Part shown: positions 1 to 10,133 of the stretch, piece by piece
How the letters are laid out: every line of letters starts with the position of its first letter
How positions within the stretch are numbered: the stretch's first letter is position 1
NCBI GenBank assembly: GCA_046328995.1
Contig: JAXLVN010000008.1
Span: forward strand, 1-64,000
Length of the DNA: 64,000 bases
Origin: JADJXV01 sp046328995
Lineage (GTDB): Bacteria; Bacteroidota; Ignavibacteria; Kapaibacteriales; UBA961
Direction: 5' to 3'
Notes under the pieces: generated by a model
What the model saw: the letters and a program-made list of their open reading frames with translations, nothing else
Told to the model about the DNA's origin: nothing
Databases searched by the model: none
Translations under genes and position numbers: made by a program

Positions 1-21
1 TTATCGGTGGCTATTGAAGTT

Positions 22-38
22 CATCCCTTTCAGGGATG
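22..38. repeat. Short perfect hairpin near the window edge
   Basis: Seven-base arms CATCCCT and AGGGATG flank a 3-base loop. It stands alone in the visible sequence and has no T-run, so it is not a convincing terminator. It may be the end of a dispersed palindromic element that begins outside the window. Confidence 0.3.
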
Positions 39-121
39 GAGAACGTGTACGGTGTATCATACTACCATCTAACATGCTTATATCCTAAGATAATATGAAG
101 AGCGGTTATCCCGAACTCATG

Positions 122-331
122 TTATTCCATCATACCCATCAGCGTCATCAGCGCGCCATGCACCGATTGCCAAAAACACCACTCCCAAAAAACACCCGAT
201 ATGGGAATCATGTAAGTAATACCAAACGTTACGTAACATACTCCGACCGCCGCTGCCGTAATTTTGTACCATAGAAAAACAGCACAAACGAAGGGACCGA
301 AGGATGGAAGAGCCACGGTCACCGGCAACAA
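122..331 (-). CDS. Possible small hydrophobic membrane protein
   Basis: A 69-codon reading frame on the minus strand, divergent from the large gene that begins at 485. The product is strongly hydrophobic and aromatic, with two or three likely membrane segments and no charged stretch, and it ends in MTLMGMME. The best start is a TTG preceded by an AAGGGAG Shine-Dalgarno-like stretch about 6 bases away; there is no ATG start. I recognise no family. The residue composition looks like a real small membrane protein rather than a shadow, but the weak start codon and the short length keep this tentative. Nothing else is visible in the first 480 bases apart from a short hairpin at the very beginning. 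Confidence 0.3.
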   Translation of the reverse strand: MLPVTVALPSFGPFVCAVFLWYKITAAAVGVCYVTFGITYMIPISGVFWEWCFWQSVHGALMTLMGMME

Positions 332-484
332 CCAACGCTCCCTTCATACACAAGTGTACCTCTTCATTTATAAAGAGATAGCGCACATTCTCAATCTAAT
401 GGTTCGCACCATATCCTCCGCTCTCAACAACTGACCTTTCATCAAGAAGCAGTTTGACTTCAATCATACTAACAGGTAATTCCA

Positions 485-3400
485 ATGAAAATTTTTAATG
501 TACTCACTGCGAGTATATACTATCGGTACATCCGCTTGTTGGGTGTGCTTACGATGGCTGCCTTACTTGCGACGACGCCGGTGCTTGCGGGGATTCAACC
601 TCTCAACCTCCTCTCGCTCGACAATTTTGTAATCCTCGCCGGTTCGACAATTACGGGGATTCCACCCGTATCGATTACCGGCAACATCGGGCTCAGTCCT
701 GCTGCAGGCAGCTATGTTACGGGCTTCGACGGCTCGAATGTCGTGGGGAATCTCTATGTCGTCGATGCGTCCGGTCCGTCGGGTTCGACAATAGACGCCG
801 CGCTTCTGACCACTGCAAAAAACGACTTAACAACCGCGTACAACGATGCAGCGAATCGTACTCCCGTGCCCACCGGTACATTCCTTAATCCCGGTGCCGG
901 CAATATGGGCGGTATGAATCTTGCCGCCGGACTCTACAAATTCACCGGTGCAGCCGACATCACGGGCGCTGACCTCACGCTCACCGGCAATGCAACCGAT
1001 GTGTGGATATTCCAAATCGGCACATCGCTCAACCTTGGCAGTGGTATTAAAATTATCCTCGCCGGCGGCGCGCAGGCAGCCAATATCTTTTGGCAGGTCG
1101 GTACATCGGCAACTCTAGGCACCTACTCGGTCTTCAAAGGCAGTATTCTTGCCGATCAATCAATTTCACTGGCAACGGGTGCGACAATGGACGGTCGGGC
1201 ACTTGCATTTTCGGCGGCCGTGACGATGGGTTCGGGCGTGACGTCCAACCGCGCGTTCTTATTCCCTGTATTTTCAGCCGATTCATTACAGTCAACCTTT
1301 GGCAATGTGGGTAATTTCACCAGTAAAATTGACACGATCCGCGTGAAAAACACCGGTGGCGCCGACCTTGTGATAACGAATGTCACAAGCTCAAATTCTC
1401 AGTTTACTACGTCGTGGAACTCCGCAACGATCATGCCGGACTCAGTGAAGCAAATCTATATTACCTATACACCTACGGGTAATGGCAATCAAAACGCCAA
1501 TATCATTTTTACGCATAATGCTTCCAAGCCGAAAGACACCGTGGTCGCAACCGGCACCGGCGTGTCACCGATATTTTCAGCCAATACCTACACGCTCAAT
1601 TATGGGAATATTCGGAATAATCAAACAAGGATGGACTCGATTACGGTGACCAATACCGGCACGGCGAATCTTATGATTACCAGTGTGACAAGTACCAATG
1701 CACGGTTTACCGTCACGCCGACGACCGATACCATTGTGCCCAACGGCACCCGCAAATTTTACATCACCTTCGCTCCGCTTGTCGATGGCGCGCAGGCAGG
1801 TAAAATCATCTTTACCCATAACGCAGCCAAGCCGAAAGACACAATCAATGTAACAGGTACAGGAGTTTCTCCGCTCTTCTCAGCGACACCTATGTCGTTA
1901 AATTTCGGGAATGTACGCAATGATCTTACCAAAAGGGACTCCGTAACGGTGACCAATACCGGCACCGATAATTTAATTATCACGAGCGTCGTGAGCTCGA
2001 ATGTGCTCTTTACCGTCACACCGACCACCGGTACGATTACGCCCGGCGCATCGCTGAAATATTACTTTACCTTCTCGCCGCTTGTCGATGGCGTGCAATC
2101 GGCACTGATGATATTCAATCATAATGCCGCCAAGCCGAAAGATACGATTACGATGACCGGCACCGGCGTTTCGCCGTTCTTTTCTGTAGCTCCTGCGACC
2201 ATTAATTTTGGGAATGTACGCAACCTGACCACTAAGCGCGACTCAATCACCGTGACCAATACCGGTACGGCTGATCTCGTGATTACGAGCGTCGTTGGCT
2301 CAAGTACACTCTTTACAATTACACCGACATCCGGAACGATTACGCCCGGCGCAACGCAGAAATATTACATCACATTTGCTCCCGTGGCGGATGGATTCCA
2401 AACAGGTACCTTTACCTTTAATCACAATGCGAAAATCCCTTCAACTGTTTATACAGTAACGGGTATGGGTGTGTCGCCAATCTTCTCGGCAGGTCTTACG
2501 GGACTCAATTTCGGGAATGTACGCAATGGTACCACCAAGCTCGACTCAGTAACAATTACTAATATCGGCACGTCCGATCTTGTCATCGGCAGTGTGACTA
2601 CGTCGAATGCACGCTATACCGTAACTCCAACAACGGGAACAATTATCCCCGGTGGCTCGCAGAAGTATTATGTGACTTTTGCGCCGCTTACCGATGGCTC
2701 ACAGACGGGATTTCTGTATTTCAATCATAATGCGCTCAATCAAAAAGACTCGATTACTCTCAGCGGGTCAGGCGTGTCGCCGAAATTCGCTGTTAATGTA
2801 CAGAGTTTGAATTTTGGAAATGTTCGCAATGGTACGACTAAACGTGACTCGGTCACGGTATCAAATACCGGTACATCGGATTTGGTGATTGGCACGATTG
2901 TGAGTTCGAATGGTGTATTTACGGTAACTCCTTCAAGCGGAACAATTACCCAAGGATCATCACAGAAATTCTATGTAACGTTTGCCCCAATTGTCGATGG
3001 CACAAAAACGGGCTTTATTACCTTTAATCACAATGCGCTTGTTCCGAAAGATTCGATTAGCGTGAGCGGTACGGGAGTATCTCCTGTCCTTGCCAAAAGC
3101 GTTCAGTCGGTGAATTTTGGGAATGTCCGCAACGGCACAACTAAGCAGGATTCGGTGATAATTACCAATACAGGTACATCACCTTTAACTATTAGTTCTG
3201 TAACGAGTTCGAATGTGAAATTTACTGTTACGCCGACGACAAGCACGCTTGCTCCCGGCGCAACGCAGAAATTCTATCTGAGCTTCTCACCGACGGCCGA
3301 TGGCGCGCAGTCGGGCTTAATTATCTTCACTGATGATGCCGACAAGCCAAAGGATACGATTACCGTATCAGGTACGGGCGTGTCGCCGTTATTTGCCGTG

Positions 3401-6124
3401 AATCCGCAGGTATTGAACTTCGGCAACGTCAGAAATGGCACCCAAAAAATGGACTCCGTCACGGTGACGAATACCGGTACGACGAATCTTGTTATCAGCA
3501 GTGTCACGAGTACGAATCCGTTATTCACGGTCACTCCATCCGCCGTAAGTACAATCGCTCCGGGCGGTTCGCAGAAATTCTATGTGAGTTTCTCGCCAAT
3601 TGCCAATGGCTTGCAAAATAGTTTCCTCGTGTTTACTCACGACGCTTCGAAGCCCAAAGACACCGTCACGCTCAGCGGTACGGGTGTATCGCCAATGTTG
3701 TCGGCTAATACCTTTACAATCAATTTTGGGAATGTCCGCACCGGAACCGGCAAAATGGACTCGGTGACGATTACCAATACCGGCACCACATCGCTCAATA
3801 TCAGTGGTGTCACGAGTTCGAATGCTGTGTTTACCGCGACTCCTCTCCTTGGCGCAATCGCTCCGGGCGCATCGCAGAAATTCTACATCACGTTTTCGCC
3901 GATTGTCGATGGCTTGCAGGCAGGACTGATTATCTTTACCGATGATGCAGCAAAGCCACGCGATACGATTTTCGTGACAGGCACGGGAATTTCTCCACAA
4001 TTCAGTTCCAGCGTTCAATCGCTTGACTTTGGGAATGTGAGAATTGGTACATCGAGAGTAATGTCGGTGACCGTGACGAATACCGGCACAGACAATCTGA
4101 TTATCACCGGCGCAACGAGCACGAATGGATTATTTGGTGTGACTCCGCTTACGGGCACAATTGCTCCCGGCGCTACTCAACTATTCTTTATCTCCTTCTC
4201 GCCACTGTCGAATGGCACGCAGTCGGGAACGATTACCTTCCAGCATAATGCTGCGAACGCTACCGATATGATCGCCGTAACCGGCACGGGTGTGTCGCCA
4301 ATGTTTGTGGCAAATGTGCAACGTCTTGATTTTGGGAATGTTAGCGTAGGCGCAAGCAAGTCGCTCACCGTCGTGGTAACGAATGTCGGTACTTCCGACC
4401 TCGCGATCATCGGTGTGTCGAGTTCGAACCCGTACTTTACGATTAGTCCATCGACCGGCAATCTTCCACCGAGTTCTTCGCAGACCTTTACGGTGACCTT
4501 TGCGCCGCTTGTGACCGGATTCCAAACCGGCAGTATCACCTTTAATCACAATGCATTAAATGCAAGTGATGCAATTGCGGTGACCGGCACGGGAGTCCTC
4601 TCGTCGATAGCAATCAGTTCGCAGAATCTCGATTTTGGAAATGTACGCACCGGCACGACAAAAACATTACCCGTGACGGTGACCAATACAGGTTCGGGTG
4701 ACTTAACTATTAGTAATATCACAAGTTCGAATGCTGTATTTACCTTCACCCCGAACGGAATAATCCTCACGCCGGGAATGAGTCAGGTCTATAACGTGAC
4801 ATTCGCTCCACTTGTCGATGGCCTGCAAACGGGTAATTTAGCAATTACACACAATGCAAGTCCAACTCCTTCTATCATAACGCTCCGTGGCGTCGGTGTG
4901 ACACCGAAATTATCCTTCGGGCAGCAGAATCTCGACTTCGGGAATGTTGTCATCGCGACCACCAAGCAACTCAGCGTGATGATTACCAACGCAGGCACCG
5001 GCGACCTGAATATCACGAGTATTGTGCCGAATGATACGCATTATACGGTTACTCCGACGACGGGAACGATTCTTCAGGGCGCTTCGCAGGAATTCTTTGT
5101 GACCTTTGCCCCGACGGTGATCGGCCGCGTCACGTCGACAATTACCTTCAATTCCACTGCAGGTGTAAGTACTCTCAATGTCACCGGTAACGGTATCGAC
5201 TCGATGCGGGTAATTACCATCAAAGCAGCACGTGAATTACCTATCGGCACGAGCTTTATCACTGAAGGTGTGGTCACGCGGACATTAGGCAGCTATACGC
5301 GTATTCAGGACTCAACCGGTGGACTCACGCTCTTCCATGAAACAGGTGAATTTACGATTGCAGCGCTTTCTTCGGAAGTAAGCATGGGCGATAAGATTCG
5401 TGTAACAGGGAAAATTACCGAGAAAGATAATCTGAAAATAATTACAAGCAGTAATTTAGTAAGTCATTCGATTATCTCAAGATCCAATCCATTACCAACG
5501 CCGTTCAAAGTCACACTTTCTGAAATCGCCCTTCGTGGCGAACAGTACGAAAGCTGCCTGATTAAAGTAGAGAATCTAATCATGACCTCCGATGGTGATC
5601 TCACCTTCCGTGAGTCGAAGATTTATCAGGTGACGGATATTACCGACAAAGCCAATACCGTGGTTATCCGCATCGGTCTGCCGGCTGATACGTACATGGA
5701 CGGCATAGCGATTTTTGAAACTCCGGTTACCTTTGAAGGTGTGCTCAGCCAGTCAAGTAGCTGCACTACCTGCGGTTACCAACTCACACCTGTGCTTCCG
5801 ACCGACTTGCGCTTTGCGCCGGTGGGAATATTCAATCAATCAACGGGCAATGACTATTTCCTCTCGAATAATTATCCGAATCCATTCAATGCTTCGACGA
5901 CGATTCAGTACAGCATTGGTACGCCGGATGTCGTTTCACTCAAAGTATTTACGCTCATCGGCAAAGAAGTCGCGACCTTAGTGAGCGGCTTCAAGGATGC
6001 CGGCGTGCATACCGTGACCTTTACCGCCGACGGCACAAGTATGCTCCTTGGCAGTGAAGTGTATTACTACCGTTTGGAAGTAGGGAAATTCTCCTCAACC
6101 AAACAAATGGTACTCGTGAAATAA
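485..6124 (+). CDS. Giant DUF3494 ice-binding-like, choice-of-anchor D repeat, T9SS-sorted surface protein
   Basis: The product is 1879 aa. Residues 1-36 form a signal peptide ending near PVLAG. Residues about 37-255 form a DUF3494 (ice-binding-like) beta-solenoid domain, with GNIGLSPAAG near its start and IFQIGTSL and IFWQVGTSATLG later. About 13 choice-of-anchor D/ASH-type Ig repeats of roughly 100 aa follow (about 260-1565), each with an FGNVR motif, VTNTGT, and an SGTGVSP linker. Residues about 1570-1780 look like an OB-fold module (TRTLGSYTRIQD, MGDKIRVTGKI). The last 85 residues are a T9SS type A sorting domain (NNYPNPFN to QMVLVK). The protein is therefore expected to be exported, cleaved by the Sec signal peptidase, moved across the outer membrane by the Por system and anchored at the surface. 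DUF3494 proteins bind ice in psychrophiles; in other hosts the ligand is unknown, so ice binding is only an inference. The shorter paralog follows at 6380. Confidence 0.88.
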   Translation: MKIFNVLTASIYYRYIRLLGVLTMAALLATTPVLAGIQPLNLLSLDNFVILAGSTITGIPPVSITGNIGLSPAAGSYVTGFDGSNVVGNLYVVDASGPSGSTIDAALLTTAKNDLTTAYNDAANRTPVPTGTFLNPGAGNMGGMNLAAGLYKFTGAADITGADLTLTGNATDVWIFQIGTSLNLGSGIKIILAGGAQAANIFWQVGTSATLGTYSVFKGSILADQSISLATGATMDGRALAFSAAVTMGSGVTSNRAFLFPVFSADSLQSTFGNVGNFTSKIDTIRVKNTGGADLVITNVTSSNSQFTTSWNSATIMPDSVKQIYITYTPTGNGNQNANIIFTHNASKPKDTVVATGTGVSPIFSANTYTLNYGNIRNNQTRMDSITVTNTGTANLMITSVTSTNARFTVTPTTDTIVPNGTRKFYITFAPLVDGAQAGKIIFTHNAAKPKDTINVTGTGVSPLFSATPMSLNFGNVRNDLTKRDSVTVTNTGTDNLIITSVVSSNVLFTVTPTTGTITPGASLKYYFTFSPLVDGVQSALMIFNHNAAKPKDTITMTGTGVSPFFSVAPATINFGNVRNLTTKRDSITVTNTGTADLVITSVVGSSTLFTITPTSGTITPGATQKYYITFAPVADGFQTGTFTFNHNAKIPSTVYTVTGMGVSPIFSAGLTGLNFGNVRNGTTKLDSVTITNIGTSDLVIGSVTTSNARYTVTPTTGTIIPGGSQKYYVTFAPLTDGSQTGFLYFNHNALNQKDSITLSGSGVSPKFAVNVQSLNFGNVRNGTTKRDSVTVSNTGTSDLVIGTIVSSNGVFTVTPSSGTITQGSSQKFYVTFAPIVDGTKTGFITFNHNALVPKDSISVSGTGVSPVLAKSVQSVNFGNVRNGTTKQDSVIITNTGTSPLTISSVTSSNVKFTVTPTTSTLAPGATQKFYLSFSPTADGAQSGLIIFTDDADKPKDTITVSGTGVSPLFAVNPQVLNFGNVRNGTQKMDSVTVTNTGTTNLVISSVTSTNPLFTVTPSAVSTIAPGGSQKFYVSFSPIANGLQNSFLVFTHDASKPKDTVTLSGTGVSPMLSANTFTINFGNVRTGTGKMDSVTITNTGTTSLNISGVTSSNAVFTATPLLGAIAPGASQKFYITFSPIVDGLQAGLIIFTDDAAKPRDTIFVTGTGISPQFSSSVQSLDFGNVRIGTSRVMSVTVTNTGTDNLIITGATSTNGLFGVTPLTGTIAPGATQLFFISFSPLSNGTQSGTITFQHNAANATDMIAVTGTGVSPMFVANVQRLDFGNVSVGASKSLTVVVTNVGTSDLAIIGVSSSNPYFTISPSTGNLPPSSSQTFTVTFAPLVTGFQTGSITFNHNALNASDAIAVTGTGVLSSIAISSQNLDFGNVRTGTTKTLPVTVTNTGSGDLTISNITSSNAVFTFTPNGIILTPGMSQVYNVTFAPLVDGLQTGNLAITHNASPTPSIITLRGVGVTPKLSFGQQNLDFGNVVIATTKQLSVMITNAGTGDLNITSIVPNDTHYTVTPTTGTILQGASQEFFVTFAPTVIGRVTSTITFNSTAGVSTLNVTGNGIDSMRVITIKAARELPIGTSFITEGVVTRTLGSYTRIQDSTGGLTLFHETGEFTIAALSSEVSMGDKIRVTGKITEKDNLKIITSSNLVSHSIISRSNPLPTPFKVTLSEIALRGEQYESCLIKVENLIMTSDGDLTFRESKIYQVTDITDKANTVVIRIGLPADTYMDGIAIFETPVTFEGVLSQSSSCTTCGYQLTPVLPTDLRFAPVGIFNQSTGNDYFLSNNYPNPFNASTTIQYSIGTPDVVSLKVFTLIGKEVATLVSGFKDAGVHTVTFTADGTSMLLGSEVYYYRLEVGKFSSTKQMVLVK

Positions 6125-6237
6125 TAACAACATAAGAAGCTTACGGAATGGCCGATGTAGCAGGTACTATGAAAATTTCGGCGTTTTCACAGACAGATTA
6201 CATTCCGTTCCGTGAGCTCTTTTTTATCAGCATACAA

Positions 6238-6296
6238 TTAACCGCAACGTTGGCAAAGAATATTCACGCCCTCCTCTTTGCGAACCTTGCGGTTAA
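6238..6296. repeat. Imperfect 22-bp inverted repeat between the paralogs
   Basis: Arms beginning TTAACCGCAACG and ending CTTGCGGTTAA pair at about 20 of 22 positions around a 15-base loop. It lies in the 255-bp gap between the two DUF3494 paralogs. A short frame of 81 codons across it is not credible as a gene. A second, longer-range pairing (ACGGAATG near 6143 with CATTCCGT near 6200) lies just upstream, so the gap is largely structured DNA. This could be a terminator of the first paralog or a dispersed palindromic element. Confidence 0.5.
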
Positions 6297-6379
6297 AAAA
6301 ATGAAAAAAGCAGACGCTTCACACTGTACTTTCAGAAAGAAAGCAGTTCGGCAATTAGCAAATAATACAGGTACATACA

Positions 6380-9300
6380 ATGAAAATTTATAATTACATA
6401 CACACTATGTATAACAACTACATCCGGACGCTGGGAGCGATTCTCCTTGCCGCGATGATGGCGACGGCGCCGATGATAGCAGGTATAGCGCCCCTGAATC
6501 TGAACTCGCTCGGTAATTTCGTGATTCTTGCCGGCTCGACCGTTACCGGAATAGCGCCGGTGACCATCACCGGCAATGTAGGGCTCAGTCCCGCCGCGGG
6601 AAGCAATATTACGGGTTTTAACGGCTCGAATGTGGTGGGGTCATTATATGTCGTCGATGCATCCGGTCCGGCCGGTTCGGTGATAAATCCAACCCTTCTT
6701 ACGACAGCAAAGAGCGATTTAACAACCGCTTACACCGAAGCAGCCAATCGTACACCGGTACCAACGGGTACGTTTTTAAATCCGGGTGGGAGTAATCTTG
6801 GTGGACTCAATATCGCGGCCGGACTCTACAAATTCACCGGCGCAGCCAATATCACCGGAGCCGATGTAACGCTCACCGGCAGCGCGACGGATGTATGGAT
6901 TTTTCAAATTGGGAGTTCGCTCAACCTCGGCAGCGGCATTAAAATTATCCTCGCCGGTGGCGCGCAGGCATCGAATATTTTCTGGCAGGTCGGTACATCG
7001 GCAACGCTTGGTACGTATTCGGTATTCAAGGGAACGATTCTTGCCGACCAGTCGATTACCTTCGGTACGGGAGCTACGATGGACGGACGTGCGCTTGCCT
7101 TCTCGGCGGCTGTAACGATGGCATCGGGCGTAACGACAACCAGAGCAGGATCAACGACTTCTTCTCCTGTGTTTTCGGCGAATCATCTGCAGGTATCATT
7201 CGGATATGTGGCTAATTTTACGAGTAAAATTGATACCGTGACGGTGACCAATACAGGCGGCGCAGACCTAGTCATCTCTAATGTAACGAGTTCAAATTCT
7301 GCATTTACGGTGAGTTCTACCAGCGGCACGATTACCCCGGGCGGCACAAAACAATTCATGATTACCTATTCTCCAACGAATAATGGGAACATATCGGCAA
7401 ATATCATCTTTTCGCACAATGCAGCCAAGCCACGTGATACTATTGCAGTCAATGGGAATGGAAGTTCGCCGATTGCAACGGTCACTCCGGTAACGATTAA
7501 TTTCGGCAGCGTGGTCAAGGGATTAAATAAAAAAGACTCGGTCACAGTTTCCAATTCAGGTGCGGCTAATTTAGTGGTGACGAGCATCACAATCAGTAAT
7601 GCATACTTTACGGTAACTCCTTCTGCAGGAACAATTACGCCGGGTTCTTCGATGAAATTTTACATCCTTTATGCTCCGCTTGCCGACGGCGCGCAAACCG
7701 GCATCCTGATCTTCAATCACAATGCGATTAAATCGAAAGATACGGTTACGGTCAGTGGCAATGGGCTTGGTCCAAAATTTTTGGCAAATGTCAGCGCGAT
7801 TAGCTTTGGGAATGTTCGTAAAGGACTCCAAAAAACCGACTCCGCCATCGTGACCAATACCGGCACATCGAATTTACTGATTACAAGTGTCATCAGCACG
7901 AATGCAGTCTTTACCGTCACACCGACGGAGGCGACGATTACGCCCGGTGGTACGCTGAAGTATTACTTTACGTACGAACCGATGAGCGACGGCGGATCAT
8001 CAGGATTGATTATCTTTACCCACAACGCTGCTAATTTGAGAGATACCATCGTGTTAAACGGTACCGGCACGTCATCGAAATTTGCTGTGACGCCAACCGA
8101 TATTGATTTTGGCAATGTGATCAACGGAACAACCAAAAAAGACAGTATGACGATCACCAATACCGGCACGGCAGGATTGATTATTTCGAGCTTTGTATCG
8201 ACGAATCCGAGCTTTACGGTGACGGCGGTGAACGCAACGATGGCGGTAGGAGCATCCCGGAAATTTGAAATTACCTTTACACCGCTTGCACCCGGATTCC
8301 ATGAAGGCTATATCCGTTTTACGATTAATTCCACTAATATCAAGGACTCTGTTCACGTAAGCGGTACAGGCGTCGGCAATCCGGTCTTTGCGTCGTTTTC
8401 CATCAAGCCGTCGAGTCTGGTATTTGGTACTGTTATCAGTGGGACGAGCAAGAAAGACAGTGTGGTCGTGACCAATGTCGGGACGGCGAATCTGATCATC
8501 TTCAGTGCTACATCGAGTAACAGATACTACAGTGTCGAGCTTGGCACCGGTGTCGTCGAGGCGGGGACAGCACGGAAATTTTATGTGACCTTCTCACCGC
8601 TTGCAACGGGTACGCAGAATGGATTTATCGCATTTCATCATAATGCAGTCAATCCGCGGGACACAATGTATATATCGGGGAATAGCTCGGGCAGCGATCT
8701 TGTGCCGAAGTTCACGGCCAATACGCTCAGTCTCGATTTTGGGAATGTACGGGTGAAAACATCCCGTCAAAAAAGCGTCTATGTGACCAATACCGGCGCG
8801 ACGGATTTGATTATTTCGGATATTAATGTGAGCTCGCCGCGCTATTCCATCACGCCCATCATCGGCACTATTGCACCGAATGCGTCACAGGAATTTTTAA
8901 TCACCTTTGCGCCGCTCGTGCAGGGGAAGATATCTGCCGACATTGAATTCTCCCATAATGCAGGCAGCAGCCATATCGCTGTGACGGGAACGGGGATAGA
9001 CACAATCGGCGTTAATACCATCAGAGCAGCCCGAGACTTGCCGATTGGTACACTTATCATCATCGAGGGGATTGTCACACGGACGCTTGGCAATTATACC
9101 CGCATTCAGGATGCAACCGGCGGACTCACGCTCTTCCAAGAGTCGGGTGTGTATTATACTAATGTACAAAGTGGTGAAATCGCGATGGGTGATAGAGTAC
9201 GGGTCGAAGGTCGGATTTCCGAACAGGACTACCTTAAAGTAATTACAACACGAGATTTAGTAGGATTTATACGTCTTGCCAGAGCGAATCCTCTTCCCGC

Positions 9301-9922
9301 CTCAGCCACGCTGACGCTCGAGCAGATAGCACTCACGGGCGAACAGTACGAAAGCTGTATGATCAGGGTCAATAACCTAACCGTAAATGCTGACAGTGAT
9401 CTTGTATTTAGTGCTTCCAAGATTTATCAGAATACCGACACCACCGACAAGACCAATACGGTCGTCATTCGCATTGGTAAGAGTGGTGATACGCGGATGA
9501 TTGGGATGCCGATTTACGGCAAGCTCGCGACATTTGAAGGTGTACTCAGTCAGGCAACGGCAAATTTTGTCTGCGGCTATCAGCTTACTCCTATCCTTTC
9601 GACCGATTTACGCTTTGGTCCGCTTGGGGTGATGAGTCCGATTGCCGGTAATCAATCCTCGCTTTCGGATAATTATCCGAATCCATTCAGTACTTCGACG
9701 ACGATTGACTATTCAATTGAAAAATCGGATATGATTATCCTCAAAGTATTTACAATGCTCGGCAAAGAAGTGGCGACCCTCGTGAGCGGCGTGCAGGATG
9801 CAGGCGCACATTCGGCGACATTTACGATTGATACTGCCTCATTTCTCGGTAGTGAAATGTATATCTATCGCTTAGAAGTAGGTACGCTCGTCACGGCAAA
9901 ACAAATGATACTCGTGAAATAA
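6380..9922 (+). CDS. DUF3494 ice-binding-like, choice-of-anchor D, T9SS-sorted protein (shorter paralog)
   Basis: The product is 1180 aa and has the same order of parts as the gene at 485: signal peptide (about 1-35, ending IAG), DUF3494 domain (about 36-255), choice-of-anchor D repeats (about 265-865), an OB-like module (about 875-1080) and a T9SS sorting domain (from about 1094, DNYPNPFS to QMILVK). It has about six anchor D repeats against 13 in its neighbour. The head and tail domains are closely similar in the two proteins, while the repeats have diverged, so this is a tandem duplication followed by gain or loss of repeats. The short leader resembles that of the first paralog (ATGAAAAT start context). 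The likely role is a cell-surface binding or adhesion protein with a shorter stalk. Function is inferred from domain content only. Confidence 0.87.
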   Translation: MKIYNYIHTMYNNYIRTLGAILLAAMMATAPMIAGIAPLNLNSLGNFVILAGSTVTGIAPVTITGNVGLSPAAGSNITGFNGSNVVGSLYVVDASGPAGSVINPTLLTTAKSDLTTAYTEAANRTPVPTGTFLNPGGSNLGGLNIAAGLYKFTGAANITGADVTLTGSATDVWIFQIGSSLNLGSGIKIILAGGAQASNIFWQVGTSATLGTYSVFKGTILADQSITFGTGATMDGRALAFSAAVTMASGVTTTRAGSTTSSPVFSANHLQVSFGYVANFTSKIDTVTVTNTGGADLVISNVTSSNSAFTVSSTSGTITPGGTKQFMITYSPTNNGNISANIIFSHNAAKPRDTIAVNGNGSSPIATVTPVTINFGSVVKGLNKKDSVTVSNSGAANLVVTSITISNAYFTVTPSAGTITPGSSMKFYILYAPLADGAQTGILIFNHNAIKSKDTVTVSGNGLGPKFLANVSAISFGNVRKGLQKTDSAIVTNTGTSNLLITSVISTNAVFTVTPTEATITPGGTLKYYFTYEPMSDGGSSGLIIFTHNAANLRDTIVLNGTGTSSKFAVTPTDIDFGNVINGTTKKDSMTITNTGTAGLIISSFVSTNPSFTVTAVNATMAVGASRKFEITFTPLAPGFHEGYIRFTINSTNIKDSVHVSGTGVGNPVFASFSIKPSSLVFGTVISGTSKKDSVVVTNVGTANLIIFSATSSNRYYSVELGTGVVEAGTARKFYVTFSPLATGTQNGFIAFHHNAVNPRDTMYISGNSSGSDLVPKFTANTLSLDFGNVRVKTSRQKSVYVTNTGATDLIISDINVSSPRYSITPIIGTIAPNASQEFLITFAPLVQGKISADIEFSHNAGSSHIAVTGTGIDTIGVNTIRAARDLPIGTLIIIEGIVTRTLGNYTRIQDATGGLTLFQESGVYYTNVQSGEIAMGDRVRVEGRISEQDYLKVITTRDLVGFIRLARANPLPASATLTLEQIALTGEQYESCMIRVNNLTVNADSDLVFSASKIYQNTDTTDKTNTVVIRIGKSGDTRMIGMPIYGKLATFEGVLSQATANFVCGYQLTPILSTDLRFGPLGVMSPIAGNQSSLSDNYPNPFSTSTTIDYSIEKSDMIILKVFTMLGKEVATLVSGVQDAGAHSATFTIDTASFLGSEMYIYRLEVGTLVTAKQMILVK

Positions 9923-9944
9923 TACCAAAATTGTTTAAAAAGTA

Positions 9945-10056
9945 TGTCATTCTGAGGGAGTCGTAGAGGCCGAAGAATCGAAACGTGATGAGGTCGTACC
10001 GGCAAGATGTTACTGCAAATTTCGATTCTTCACCCTAAGAAGGGTTCAGAATGACA
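9945..10056. repeat. Palindromic dispersed element with nested inverted repeats
   Basis: Outer arms TGTCATTCTGA and TCAGAATGACA are perfect 11-bp inverted repeats. Inner arms GAAGAATCGAAA (9972-9983) and TTTCGATTCTTC (10020-10031) are perfect 12-bp inverted repeats. The TGTCATTCTGAG...GAAGAATC layout is one I recognise as a small element common in intergenic DNA of many environmental bacteria. No coding capacity. It sits about 20 bases after the second paralog ends. Confidence 0.7.
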
Positions 10057-10133
10057 GTGGTGGTATGTATTCGTTACTATTAAATCCGTTTCGTTATAAG
10101 TATCAATTCTCTCACACGTTATCATCAATTACA

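Noticed and set aside
3521..4549. Several minus-strand frames of 120-165 codons opposite the first repeat protein
   Set aside because: They are antisense shadows of repetitive coding DNA.
6148..6393. 81-codon frame between the two DUF3494 paralogs
   Set aside because: It runs through the inverted repeat at 6238-6296 and overlaps the start of the next gene; composition is not protein-like.
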